Source: Isoetes taiwanensis (lineage: Eukaryota; Streptophyta; Lycopodiopsida; Isoetales; Isoetaceae). Taken from it: DNA of 64,000 nt. Shown here in pieces: positions 52,014 to 63,659 of the stretch. Position numbers and translations under genes: made by a program. The stretch is taken from NCBI GenBank assembly GCA_021234155.1, contig JAJEKV010000400.1, positions 1 through 64,000 of the forward strand. The letters run 5' to 3'. Each line of letters begins with the position of its first letter. Position 1 is the first letter of the stretch. A model generated the notes under the pieces. The model had not been told where the DNA came from, did no database searches, and worked only from the letters and a program-made list of their open reading frames with translations.

Positions 52014-53564
52014 ATGGATGTGACGTCCCTTACTTCTTCTCGATGCTCCCATCGTATCGGAAAGCGGAGTTCATCCCCGCGCGTAAAATGGCAGAGGGCA
52101 TCCACTTGACACCAATCCCAAGAACTAGGTCAGTGAGGAAGAGTGGATAGGTCATTTGCCCCGCCTTCGGGACCGACCTAATCTACTTAAGCGTGAATAA
52201 ATATGAGCACATGACATCAATACATCAACAAGCCACCTCGAAGGGTGAACACATCATAACATAACATGTAATAATAACAACATAAATAATGAAAGAACAA
52301 AGGGGAATCCTACCCAAGGTTCAGACTCATGGGGGGTCGACCATTTGACGGCTTAGGTCTCAAAAGTCAATGGCAATCAATTCATGGCAAATGGATTGGG
52401 CTGGCATAAGAACATGGCTGTTGGGTAGTCCACTCCATCCGCCCCTCCAGGTGCACACTTTTGAGAGTAGGTTGAAGAGTCTTGGGACCAAGGGCCGTAC
52501 TTTCTCAGGGTGCATAGCCAAAAAGCCTACTAATGGGTTGCATCTCCCCGGGCCCCGATGAGGCAGGAGGAGAGTCACCTCCCCTCCAGAGGCAAGCATG
52601 CCCATCACAGGCAGCTAGGGCCACTGCCTCGTATTCGACTAAACCTCATTGAAGGTAACGATCACCCAAGAGGTGTCGAGCTCATGCCTTGTCCACACGC
52701 TAGTGGCAAACCATTAAGCCTAGCCCACTAAGATCCCCTAGAGCTTTTTACACACCAGAGGGATCAATCAGCGATGGGACAAGTCCTCCTTGTTCCATCG
52801 GTCTAGCCCCCGCCACTCACAACCAAGCGGACTCTTGTACACGGGCCCCATTAATTGGGAATTAATGAGGCTATCCATGTGCTAACTTGAAGGTTTCAGG
52901 GTCTCTACCCCCCCTTCCCACATACAATGTGAGAGCATAGAATGGAACATCATCAACATCAAAGAACTCAAATCTTTGAATAAGATCTAACCTACCTTAC
53001 CTAAACATACAAGGTTAGGTTCTTTCGTTATATTTATTGATCTTATGATCTATAAGGTCGATAGGACTGATCTAACATACTATCCTAACTCATTGCCGGG
53101 CTAAGAGGCGGCTTTTGCACAATAGAATCATAAGTTACCCGATCCTTGGCTAGCTCCGGCTCCCCGGATTAAGCCCATGCCATGCCTTCCTTCTTTCAAG
53201 ACCGCTTCTTGATCAATCTAATGTGCAAAGGCGCCGTCGACAATGCGTAAATGGTAGCTTACCTTAGCCTAAAATGGCTCATGGAAGCCCAAAATGCAAA
53301 AGAAGAAAGGTTTAGGGTTTCCCCTTTGGTTCCTTATATGTGAACTTTTAGGGTTAGGTTAGGGACCGAATGGGGTATTGCCACTTGGCAAGGGGGTTTT
53401 AATTGCATATGTTTAATATACATGCGTAACATACGAGGTTGCCCCTTAGGTGCAACCCTTTACGGCTCTTAAGTACTTGTCATGATGATGTACGCGTGTG
53501 ACGGGTGATATAATATCGTGATTAGGATCGCATGTTAGTTATCTTTGCCGAACGTCACAATGGA
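52014..53564 (-). mobile_element. Solo LTR of a Ty3/gypsy-like element with 5-bp target duplication
   Basis: The element body is 52019-53559 (1541 bp). It starts TGTGACGTCC and ends AACGTCACA on the plus strand, giving perfect TG...CA ends with terminal inverted TGTGACGT. ATGGA flanks both sides (52014-52018 and 53560-53564). No gag or pol lies within, so the internal region was probably lost by LTR-LTR recombination. On the minus strand an ATATAAGG TATA-like box occurs near 53330, and LTR-family motifs shared with 7757-8823 and 46081-46720 are visible. Superfamily assignment rests on the 5-bp duplication, end sequence and length. Confidence 0.88.
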
Positions 53565-56080
53565 CCTGAAGTACAACATGCATATTAAATTCCTATACTG
53601 CAATGGGAGGAATAAATCACACTTCTAACATGAGCAAAGGCTAGCTGCAAGGTAATTTAGTTTCTAGAGAGCTCGAATTGACAAAGATTGCTCATAAATC
53701 AGTAAAAAACATATGAAATTGCTGCTATGAGACAATTTCTACTGGATTATTCAAAAGGTATTACGGTTTAATTGGTTACCTCAAATATACCACGGTTGAT
53801 AGTGTTGCTTAACTGGATATATCTGTCTACTTGAAGTTATAGCTACACCATACAATAAAATCAACTTGAGACAGTTACAAGGTTTAGTCCCAACAAAATG
53901 TGAAGCCCAAAAACTAGCAAATCGTGGACTTCAAAGGTTCAGACTTGGTAGCCAGAAATGAACCAAGGTCCAATCCTAATTCCAAAGACTGACAGAAAAA
54001 ATGCTGAAGAATCTGTGCTTTACTCATCATATATATTTTCGATATGAAGGCTAAGATTTATTTTCCTGTAGACTCGTGATTTGGAAAACAACAGCAACAT
54101 AATAGAATGTGGGCAAACTGATTAAGAACACAATAAGTGAATCGTAAAACTTGCCAGGGCCAACTACATGGTGAAGCCAGTTACCAGACCTCTTTAAGGA
54201 CACGGCATGCCATGTAGCATCATGCAATTGCCCATCTGTATAGGTTGCTAAAATGGATTTGTTCGATGACATTGTTGAGTTCTTCAACGAGGTAAAATGG
54301 AAGCTTCAATGCAAGAAAAAGAGACAACTACAGGCCAGTTGACAGACTTGGGCAGTTGTTTTGCAGGGCCAAGATAAATGCCACGAGAAATCGACTGAAA
54401 TAGTACCATACGGTGTGTCTCCACGATCTTTGGGATTGACCAGATATAAAACTATTTATGTTAGCTTGCGACATTGGCCTGCATCTTCCAAAATACACAT
54501 GTCATTCACATATAGGTGGGATATATAATTGGTTTAAGGAATGTAAACCAGTAATCTCTACTACCTTCTTGGTGCCAAGCAATGATTGGCTAACAGGTTT
54601 AAAATGATCTTGCCTGGCTGAAGCTCGTTGGCATTCATCATAGAAATCACCAGACAATTAGTTTAGCACAATGCAAATGCTTCAAGATCTCATGTTATGT
54701 TCAGCATGGAAGGATGCAAATTTCTGGCTACAACTCGATAGATAAGGTACCTATCACTGCTATGATTGCCATGAAATGCAGCATGATACTACTCATGAAT
54801 CTCATTCTCTGCATTCGAGCTGAGATATGGTAAGTGTTGGTCATTCTATAATTGGTCCTAAACGAGCTCACTGAACTGCATGGAAGCATAATCTTTGTTA
54901 TCTCATCTATGGAGTTTGCTATCTAGCTTGTTGTCTATGTAAACGCAGATATACAAGCGATATCATCATTTTCAAGTTCCTGTTTTAGATGCAATATGTC
55001 CGTAACCCAGAGAATAAGTATGTCATAGTAGTTTTGAGTTTTGAAGCAGAACACATGGGTTTTTCTGCAGCAACTAAGGAGGCTTCTCTCAACATGTGGC
55101 ATGAACCTGCAACCGTGTTCATTGCAAATATTGCAAGCATAGCCATCACTGTAAATGTGCCATCACTTAAAAGCAGTTCTATACAAAACAAATAAAGGTA
55201 AAGATGCCAATCCTGTTCTGCATGCATGTTCCTAAGATACAATAGCTTCACAAGTAAATGATGTGAATAAAATGCAAGGAGAGAAGCTTCATATACAAAA
55301 TGGTATTATCCTGTATACATAGCCTGCAAAAGAAAAGATGCCTTGTTGTGCAAAATAAGAAAATACGTTACACATAACCTGCATAACTTCTTTTCTAGGT
55401 AAGAGATTTTGCAAAGGCACCACCTATCTTGACCTATCTTCACAAGGCACCATTATAGAACACCACAAAGATATGCAAAAGAAGCCAAAAGCTCATCACC
55501 GTTATTTGCATTACAGAACCTACAAATCTTATATTAACAGTTTCCACATCATAATAACTTAAATTTTGATAATGACCTAGATGATATCATTTGAGGTAAA
55601 TGTTCTGGAAAGTTGTACCTGGAATGCACACTGACATGACCTTTGAAGCCATAAAAATGTTTCGGAATGCCCTAGAAACAAGCACAAAGAATAAAGCTCG
55701 AATTAGGTCAAATCACTCTAAACTACTCAATCAAACTCATAAACAACCATAGATCTCTGAATGAACCCTAATACAAATCCTAATCTAGCATCTTCAATTT
55801 TGAAAATCCACGTGGTAAGCCTTTACTATGTTGCCCAAGGAAATTAAGAAATTAAGTTTCATGGCGTAGCCCAGCCCTAAAAAGCACGTGGGGAGTAGGT
55901 GGAATCATCAATAGGTCAAACAAAGGATCTAGAAGATTGTAATACAAAGCAACCTAAAATCGTAATTCGAGTGGCCACCTTCGCTTGTCAAATACCGATA
56001 TCTACCACATCAATGCATGCAGATCAAGGAACAATGATGATGATGATCCCTATGAGTTTAGGGATCTAGTTGCCAGAATT
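53565..56080. other. Mostly non-coding; possible weak minus-strand exon traces
   Basis: Minus-strand frames at 54287-54051 (GQLHDATWHAVSLKRSG then NWLHHVVGPGK, preceded by a CTATACAG acceptor-like site) and 55251-54985 (LLLSDGTFTVMAMLAIFAM) have protein-like composition. I recognise neither family and cannot link them, so they are only flagged. The rest is AT-rich non-coding DNA. Confidence 0.2.
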
Positions 56081-56350
56081 ATAGTTAGGTACCTTCGCAC
56101 CACCAAGTTAGGTTAGGATTCAATTAAGCTTTTAGCGTGTTTTCCTTTTCACACCACCGCTTAAGTTAGACCAAGTTAATAAATTTATTTTAACATTCCA
56201 TAAATATTTTAACCTAAAAAGTGTTAACTCAAAATGCCTTCATACTCATTTACCCTAAGTTAGAAAATTAAACGCAAAGTTAACTAATCTTAAAAAATAC
56301 ACTAGAATAAAGTGACCTCTTTGAGCTCGGTTTAAAATTTTAACTTTATA
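56081..56350. mobile_element. Possible left subterminal region of the PIF/Harbinger element
   Basis: The segment is rich in TTAAGTTA, AAGTTAGG and TTAACCTAA-like words and includes TTTTAGCG near 56130. The right edge of the window ends in CGCTAAAAAA, the inverted form, and is rich in the same words. This would make it the partner end of the Harbinger remains, but the similarity is weak and the right terminus is outside the window. Confidence 0.25.
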
Positions 56351-58130
56351 ATCAAGGAACGAGGGGATACAATTTGCCGGAAATGGCGGATAAAGCTCGG
56401 TTTAACTTCTTTTAGAGGTAGAAGGACGGTCCCAATAGCGGGTCGTGGTCGCTGGATAGCTGGTAAAGCAGAGGGTCTACGCTTCTTCACAACTTGCATC
56501 ATCATCGTAACAACAAGAAGGGGATGAGGATCCCTTGGAGCAAAAGTTAGCTTTCCTAAAAACTCAAATTTTCGGGATTGGAGATTGCTTTAAGGATGTG
56601 GGTTGAGTTGCATTTCAAAGCATGACTGTATTCGAATTACCAAGAAACATCATGTCTATACACTCGAATGATCCGCCTTCACATTGTAGAATACATTGTA
56701 GAATAGAGATTTCATAGAGTTTCTATGGACAACTTGGATGACAACATCTATGCAGACAGGCTTGAGAAGACTAAAGATATGATTAACCAGCAGTAGAAAG
56801 AGGTAGAATATATTGAGCCGACACTTTAATTTGGAAGCCCCGACAAAAGCCCTGGACAAGGTGATGCGACTTCTTCTAGCCTCCCAAAGAGAAAATCAAA
56901 AAGAAGAGCCAAGCTATGGATATTGATGAAAATGAAGAGCATGCTTCATTAGATGTTGGCTCTCAGGAATTTTCGATGGTGAAGTCCCACAAAGTAAAAA
57001 AAAATACCTGTGATTTTACCTTTGGATATAGAACATGATGGTTGTATAATTGAAAAGAGGAATGAAGTCGCCTTTGGAGCAATATGATGTTAACCTTGAT
57101 ATGCAAATCCACGAAAAGACCGGTCATAATAGTAATATGGACAATGATCTACCCACTGATGATCTGCAAACACCATCAAGCATGATATACACAGAATGTC
57201 ATGAATGCTAAAGGGTGCTGAAATCATCTTGTCTTCAAATGCCTGAGATCTCTTTGAATTTCTTGCAAACATCCTGTCAAAGTACACCAAATCTAAGGCA
57301 AACGCTTTTGCAAAGCGCGTTGATTTATGCATCTAACAAAGCTCTTAGATCTCGCCTTAGGGCAATGAAGAAAAGAGTGGCGTAAGAAGCAAAGATATGC
57401 TAGGAAGCTTGGTTTAGAATTAGATTGCTGCCAGCCTCTCTGAAGATTCTAAGGAAGCCGCAAAGGTTTGCTTTGCCAAAAGGCTTGAAATAAACGGGAG
57501 AAACAAAAGAGCAGCCATTATTGCTGCCACAATATTTTCTGGAAATGAGAAATCACATTTATTAGCTAAACGGATGAGGGCCGATGCTGCTGCTGTGCAC
57601 AATTTGGTGTCTAGGAATTTTAAGTTATCAAAACCTTCAATTTAAGGGTTTCACATGGTGGAAAAACTCCAATCTAAGGCATCTCGCTTTTGCCAATGCG
57701 TGTAGCACACCTTAAAAGAAAGGCCTTTGCCTTCTCCAATTTGCCTTGAAAATTCAATCCTTCTTATAGATATCCCTCCACTAGTTGTAAGAGCAGATGC
57801 TCATATAAAATTTAGGCACATATGAGATTCGTTAGCACATATGCTCTCAAACATTTAGGAGATGTTTTATAAACAGGGTAAGCATCATATATAAGATGGA
57901 AGATGGTCAGCTTTTTTTGTTCTTTTTCAATTTATAAAGATGCCAATTGTTTAGTTCGCCATCCAATTGTTTTTTCTAAGCATCCAATTGTTTAATCCTC
58001 ATAACGTGCATCTTTGGTGGTCGAGGTCGTGGAACTTCTAATGCGTGGATTACTGCAAGGGATTGTGCGGCAGATGACGTTGAGGGTCCAGATCCAAATC
58101 TTAGTGAACAGGTCAGCAGGTTAATGGATT
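56351..58130 (+). pseudogene. Unrecognised coding traces
   Basis: Several protein-like stretches occur in different frames: SLPKRKSKRRAKL near 56880, RSRLRAMKKRVA near 57355, EDSKEAAKVCFAKRLEING near 57440 followed by KRAAIIAATIFSGNEKSH and LLAKRMRADAAAVHNLVSR to 57640, and GGRGRGTSNAWITARDCAAD near 58020. Charged, low-hydrophobic composition and consistent strand suggest one decayed gene. I do not recognise it. It lies inside the presumed Harbinger span and may be element-borne or captured. Confidence 0.3.
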
Positions 58131-58305
58131 ATAGCATCTGATTGAATGAATGTTGCATTGTTATCTGCATAGGTCTCGTCGTCAAATGTAGTCTGTAATC
58201 ACTGGAAAAGTCCGCCAAAATGATTTTGCTGCCACCATTTTTCACCACCGCCGAAAGCATCCTTTTTATGGCATTCGAAAGCTTTGTAATTAAAGAATCT
58301 ACATT

Positions 58306-58352
58306 TGGTGTTATCATGAGTACACTCTGTATCATCATGAGTACACTCTGTG
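58306..58352 (+). repeat. Two-copy 20-bp tandem duplication
   Basis: ATCATGAGTACACTCTGT is repeated immediately, separated by ATC. This is a small slippage duplication. Confidence 0.8.
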
Positions 58353-58474
58353 TCTGGTTAACTCATGCTTATTCTCATCTTGAATTATTGGCCACTGAAT
58401 AGGCCTAAAGGAGTTAATCGATCATCTCTTCACAAACTTATTTTCCATGGCCCTCTTGTCTTATCTCGGCCGTA

Positions 58475-58610
58475 AAGATTGGGGCTATGGGTGCTTTGGT
58501 TGCTCTAATGGAAGCCATTGCTGTTGGAAGGACATTTGCATTTCTCAGGGGTTACCATCTTGATGGTAACAAAGAGATGATAGCTATTGGACTAGCTAAT
58601 GTCTTTGCAA
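58475..58610 (+). pseudogene. Sulfate transporter (SULTR) gene fragment
   Basis: SULTR proteins are plasma- or plastid-membrane H+/sulfate co-transporters with many membrane segments. The plus-strand frame reads GALVALMEAIAVGRTFAFLR, then GYHLDGNKEMIAIGL. This is the highly conserved internal segment of plant SULTRs (ALTEAIAVGR-F-x2-L, then DGNKEM-AIG). Only about 40 residues match. The sequence after IAIGL (ANVFARAAKDGIDSEEIGC) departs from the family, and no flanking exons are visible. The fragment lies between Harbinger-like segments, so capture by a transposon is likely. The 94-codon open frame (58487-58771) is probably not a functional gene. Confidence 0.7.
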
Positions 58611-59404
58611 GGGCGGCAAAGGATGGCATTGATTCGGAAGAAATTGGATGCTTCAAGCTTGTGGAAAAAGGTTCGGTTGTTTCTTGTTCAAAGCTATCAC
58701 TCCCCCGGTTAAATGGAACATTTCGTAATTACCAATTCCTATTGCATATGACAGCATATGGGGAGGACTAATCAAGAAAAATTACAAGAAGAGACCTCCG
58801 CAGAGCTTGGCTTTGATTGTATAATAATCATCATTATCACCGGGTATTTTTTGTTATGCATCCGCTGTCCTTGCAAAAGCACATAATGTTCTCTTGTAAT
58901 CATAAATATGATCTTTTGAACGTAAAAAGTTCGTGCGAGCTCAAAATGACAAGAAATTCAAGAGACTACCACTGTTTCACTTACCCAAAAGCAAGAAGTG
59001 CAACAACCAAAGCAATGAGAGTAGCTGTTTGCACATGCCGCTAAAGATGACTTTTCTTGTCTCCTCCGATACCAGAATCGACGACATTGCTGATGCAAGA
59101 CCAAGCAATCGATGCTAACAAAGAAAAATGTACTGTGTATTGTGTTTGCAAAAGATTCCCGTCAAATATAAACAAAGATCTTCAAAGACATTGAATGGAC
59201 ATAAAATATGAGTTCACATACTAGGCTCACACTAGGCTAGAATTCCCTTTGGGCAAACTCTAGTTTGTATGGTGGAGTGAGGAGCAAATCTTTCATGCAG
59301 CCAATGGAGTGTGATCAGCTTTTTCCAGAAGAATAATAAAAATGGGAAATATATTCCAGTGTGGGATTTGAAGCCAAGAATGCCAACCATTTTACTTGCC
59401 GACG

Positions 59405-59506
59405 TTTTTAAAGCCAAGATTTTGTCTTACCAACTTTATCCTCGGCCACACATGGACTCAGGATGTTTTAGAGCCAAGTTTTTGTCTTACAAACTTTTAT
59501 CCCGGC
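59405..59506 (+). repeat. Diverged two-copy duplication of about 60 bp
   Basis: GTTTTTAAAGCCAAGATTTT and GTCTTACCAACTTTATCC recur as GTTTTAGAGCCAAGTTTTTG and TCTTACAAACTTTTATCCC, both ending near CGGC. It is non-coding. Confidence 0.75.
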
Positions 59507-59788
59507 TTGCCATCATCCGGGATTAAGAACCATGCAATGCCCTTTCATTACAAAAGGCCAATCGGAAGCACAAAACATCCACCTCACTTTGTTAAGATAG
59601 ATAACGTTTTACTTTTAAGGCGGCACAAGCCAAAGAAACACTTTGTTAGCAAAAGTACTCACCAATAAAAAATAGGCTATAGTAGCAGCTATACAAGGTG
59701 ACTATAAAGTATTGAGGCGCATTAAGCTAACGAAAATATTAAACAACCGTCCCATCATCCCCTTCATAAATCTTATGACATTTCTTGG

Positions 59789-60124
59789 TTGATGAAAGCT
59801 GCAAAATTAATCGACAAGCCAACAGGCCAAAGAGATGTAACCAAGCGCCAGCAATATGTACACATGTTAACTAATGCTTCACAACGATTCAATATTGTTC
59901 TAACCGCCACTTTGGTTGGCTCCGCAAAGTTTCTTCAGGGTGTTGAAAGGCCCGAAGTTTTATCCACTTCCCATCATAAGGAACATATGCATGAATTGAA
60001 GGAATGTGAGGTTTTTGTGAGGAACTTGAAGAAAACATGGCTATGGCCCCCGTCTCATATGCGCTATCAGAACCAAAACTTCGATGGAGACTTCCAACAT
60101 AATCAGCATTTATCCATGGCATAA
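59789..60124 (+). CDS. Unrecognised 111-codon open frame
   Basis: The start is the first ATG. Composition is protein-like, with NASQRFNIVLTATLVGSAKF near the middle and a charged HHKEHMHELKECEVFVRNLK stretch. No known domain is visible. It lies on the same strand as the Harbinger genes and could be a further eroded part of the same element or of captured DNA. Confidence 0.25.
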   Translation: MMKAAKLIDKPTGQRDVTKRQQYVHMLTNASQRFNIVLTATLVGSAKFLQGVERPEVLSTSHHKEHMHELKECEVFVRNLKKTWLWPPSHMRYQNQNFDGDFQHNQHLSMA

Positions 60125-60319
60125 CATTTGGAAATTATATAATTGTCAAAAGGATTTATCACAAAAAAAGACACAATTTTGCATTGCTTAAATTAGAAAG
60201 GAGTTTGTTCTCACACACCTTGAATGGCTTTTTACTTTGTACATCGATTTTAGCAAAATTTTATTGCTACGGGACAGCTTCTTTATGATAGGACAGTTTC
60301 TTATAATTGTTAGAACTCA

Positions 60320-60380
60320 AGTAAGAGCAGCTAAGCACAATTCTTTATGATAGTTCTTTAAGTAAGAGCAGCTAAGCACA
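60320..60380 (+). repeat. Short direct repeat, 20 bp spaced 41 bp
   Basis: AGTAAGAGCAGCTAAGCACA occurs at 60320-60339 and again at 60361-60380, each near TTCTTTATGATAG. Confidence 0.85.
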
Positions 60381-60720
60381 TATTCAGATAAAGGTAACAT
60401 TTCAACCTTTCACTTTTCCAAATAACGAAAGTAAGCATGCATTTGGTTTAAAGGGAACCAATAGCATGATGCTTTTTAAAGGTTTTGTTCTCTATATTTG
60501 TTTTAGTGGTGGAGAAATGGACAAATCTTTTAAGAAATGTTTAGAGTAACTTAGAACTATTGATGCAATGGCTTTGAATAATTTGGCGTCATGATTTTGC
60601 ATCCAGGGTGCTCTCACTAATGATGGTTATGTTCAAGCTCATGGGAGAGGATTTGGTGTGGGTGATGCTTAACAATTTCAAGATCCCCTTTATTGAAGAA
60701 AGGTAAGAATCCTTTTGTAT

Positions 60721-60868
60721 TTTAGGACTGATTTTTAGGATTTGATTTTAGAATATAAGGGCTTTGGTCTGATTTTTTAGGACTGATTTAGGACTGATTT
60801 TTGGAATTAGTTTTGGTCTGATTTTTTAAGACTGATTTAGGACTGGTTTTGGTCTAATTTAGGAACTA
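60721..60868 (+). repeat. Minisatellite of TTTAGGACTGATTT-like units
   Basis: Irregular units TTTAGGACTGATTT and TTTTGGTCTGATTTTTTA alternate about eight times over 148 bp. It is non-coding. Confidence 0.85.
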
Positions 60869-60899
60869 AGTAATACCTCACGCCATCCTCCAACGAAAG

Positions 60900-61560
60900 A
60901 GGTCAAGAAATTGGTCTCTTGAAGAGACCAAATTTTTTGTCGAACTTAAAAGGAGGAATGGATGATGTTAGAGGCATCATCACAAGTGACAAGATGGAAT
61001 CTGCCATTATTAGATGGAAAAAGATTGCTAATAGAATGATAGAAAATGGCTATACCGATAGGGACGCGAAATGGATGTCGTAACAAATACTAAAAATTTG
61101 ATTGGTGAGTATAAGACAATCCATGATTTTAGCAAGAGGACAGTGGATGCCGTAATACTTTTCTTTGTCAAGGAGTGAAAAGAAAACTTTTTAACCTCCC
61201 TATTCTTGATGAGGCCATTTATAATATGTTTGATTCTTTTCAATCAAGTCGGGCCTAACGTGGAAACAATGCACTGCTAGATACTAGTAGAGGTACTAGT
61301 GAGGGGGATCATCATCCCCATGGTATTGAGTGAAGAAGCCTGGTTCACGGAAAACGAGGAGCTTTAGTAATACTAGCTCTTTATCCAAGACGATGTGGCG
61401 TAAAAATAACAAGGAAATGATAGAAATGATGGAAAGCCACTTTGTGAAAACATTAGAAGTGGAAAAAGAGAAGCTTGAGCTACAACGCACTTTAGTGGGA
61501 GGATGCATGGCATGCTCGGAAAATGGGCAGCTACTTTTCAACCAAAGAAGCATCATTTAA
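60900..61560 (+). pseudogene. PIF/Harbinger MYB/SANT-like partner gene, decayed
   Basis: PIF/Harbinger transposons carry a second gene whose MYB/SANT-like protein helps import the transposase and bind the element. The plus strand reads RNWSLEETKFFVELKRRNG (helix 1 with the first Trp) at 60908. KMESAIIRWKKIANRMIENG then GYTDRDAKW follow (about 60990-61075). In another frame come KNLIGEYKTIHDFSKRT and, later, NLPILDEAIYNMFDSFQSS (to about 61255). This is the usual order of the MYB/SANT-like domain of the family. The later frame 61330-61560 has a Glu/Lys-rich coiled-coil-like end (MEKSHF-like, EVEKEKLELQRTL). At least three frame breaks make it a pseudogene. Confidence 0.7.
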
Positions 61561-61910
61561 GCCACCAAATTCAAGTTTGTCTCTTCATTCATCCTCTAAT
61601 GCATATGAGAATTTTACTATTCTAACAATTTAAATTGTTTTTTTGGGTTGAATTGCCCACTATAGAATGGCCATTGAGGAGAAAGATTTGATTAGAAAAT
61701 CTGAAATTTCTCTTGTAAAATCTGAAATGCAAAACTATTGTTAAAACTTTGAAATTTTGAAAACTCTTTCATGTTAATCGGGCTTCAAAATATAAAACTT
61801 TTATGAACGAAGCTTTTATGATTTTTGCATTATATAGCATTTAATGATAAGCTTTGAATGAGTTTTTATGATTGTTGAATGAGCTTTTATGATATGAATG
61901 AGCTTGTTGA

Positions 61911-63240
61911 ATGTTGTATTATGGATCATCCAATGATAAGCTTCCACTAACAAAACCGACTAAAATTGTGCAATCAGTGCGCCGCTTTTTAGTGACATGG
62001 AAGATGATCAACAAGCCGCATGATATCATGATGGTTATGGGTTCATATGTTAATTTGTTCATGACACAAGAAGAGGACAATTGCTTGAACCGTTTAATAG
62101 ATGATCAGATGAATATCTTGAGAACACATGGCCATGTGGAGATTTCTTGTGCGGATGTTTCTACTGAAGGTAGATGGTGGGTGGAACCGAGAAGTTTTAC
62201 GTGGGTTTGACCGATTCCTAATGTCTTATTATGATGATCGTAGATGGCAAAAAAGTTTAGAATGAAAAAATCTACGTTCATGTTTCTTTGCAATAGTCTC
62301 CAGGATGAGATTGAGAAAAAAGATACACATTATAGAAAAGCCGTTCCCGTTAATGTACGTGTAGCTTGTTGTCTTTACAAGCTTTTCAAAGGTTGTGATT
62401 ACCTGGCACTATCTGAAAAGTTTGGCATTGGAGAGAGCACGGCTCATATGATCGTCATGGAAGTATGCAAAGCCATTGTGAAAAGTTTTTGGACATAAGA
62501 TAGTATTTCCAACAGGTGACCAATTATTAGGAGTGATAGCTGGGTTTCAACAAGTTTCGAAGCTTCCAAATGCAGGTATTTCAATTATAATTCATTTCTA
62601 GTTCAAGTTACTTATTTTGCTTGATTACAATAAAAACTAATTGTATAAACCTTTTCGCTTGGTGCCATAGATTGCACGCGACTTCAAATATTGCAACCAT
62701 GTGGTCCCTTTGGATTGGATTATTATGATAGGAAATGTAGATTTAGCATTATCATGCAAGCTATTGTTGATACAAAAAGAAGGTTTCTAGACATATTTTG
62801 TGGGTAACGGATGGGTGCATGATGTACGAAAGTGTTAAGAAAATCAGTGGATAGCAAGGAGGATCCAAGAACGTCAAATCTTGCAAAGTCCTATCATGAG
62901 CATCGACCATAGAGAATTGAGACCCTATTTCTTAGGAGACAAAGGCTATCATTGCTCTCCTTGGTTGATCACACACCATATGAAGGGGATGCTCAACTTT
63001 TATCATATTCGGTATTGGTTAATAGTTTATGTTTTGTTTTAATTTCAATTCATGTTCTAATGCAATTCGTTTTGAAATGTAGAGAACATCTTCAATAAGA
63101 AGTTGGCGCAGGGAAGGTTATATGTGGAGCAAACGCTCGGGCTATTAAAGTGCAAGTTCGATGTCTCGATATGAAACTTAAGATGAAGCCCGAGAATGTT
63201 CCAACACTTACCACGATGTTGTATTCTCCATAATCGCTTA
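61911..63240 (+). pseudogene. PIF/Harbinger DDE transposase pseudogene, with introns
   Basis: The transposase cuts the element out and inserts it at short TA-rich targets. RWWVEPRSFTW (about 62171), then SYYDDRRWQKSFRMKKSTF (62222 on) and VACCLYKLFKGCDYLALSEK with FGIGESTAHMIV (62350-62460) are the N-terminal HTH half. HKIVFPTGDQLLGVIAGFQQ and VSKLPNA follow. A GT-AG intron at 62576-62670 then joins to D-C-T-R (first catalytic Asp), DYYDRKCRFSIIMQAIVDT and the GDKGYHCSPWLI segment (second Asp, about 62938). After a second probable intron (about 63010-63082) comes LAQGRLYVEQTLGLLKCKF, with the catalytic Glu at 63127. All three DDE residues remain. Frameshifts and stops, for example after KSFW (62495), disable it. 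Confidence 0.85.
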
Positions 63241-63544
63241 TTGATATTGGTGAGGCGATATTGAGGAAGAGTTGGAGCAAGTAAGGCAGTGGCTTAATAA
63301 GACGAGGAGAAGAAGAAGAGATCGAGGAGAATGAGGCGAGATATGAGAAAAAGAACCACGTCGCGTAACACCGATCCGCATCCATATGAATTGGGTGTGG
63401 AGATCCACAAGACATTAATCAATATATAGTCCACTTGATAATTGTCTCTTACAAAATTGACTAGAAAAGTTTTGAATGACAATGGTAGGCTTTGAATTCA
63501 ATGATAAGCTTTGAATTACAAGTTGATTATGTAGTGTTTTAATG

Positions 63545-63655
63545 CGATGGAATATGATCAACAAGTGCATGATATCATGATGGTTATGAGTTCGTATGTT
63601 AATTTGTTAATGGCATAAGAAGAGGACAATTGTTTGAAGCACTTAATAGAAAACA
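63545..63655 (+). repeat. Direct duplicate of 61990-62105
   Basis: ATATGATCAACAAGTGCATG and ATATCATGATGGTTATGAGT, then TCGTATGTTAATTTGTTAATGG and AAGAAGAGGACAATTG repeat the start of the transposase gene with about one difference in eight. It is an internal segmental duplication on the same strand. Confidence 0.8.
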
Positions 63656-63659
63656 AAAA

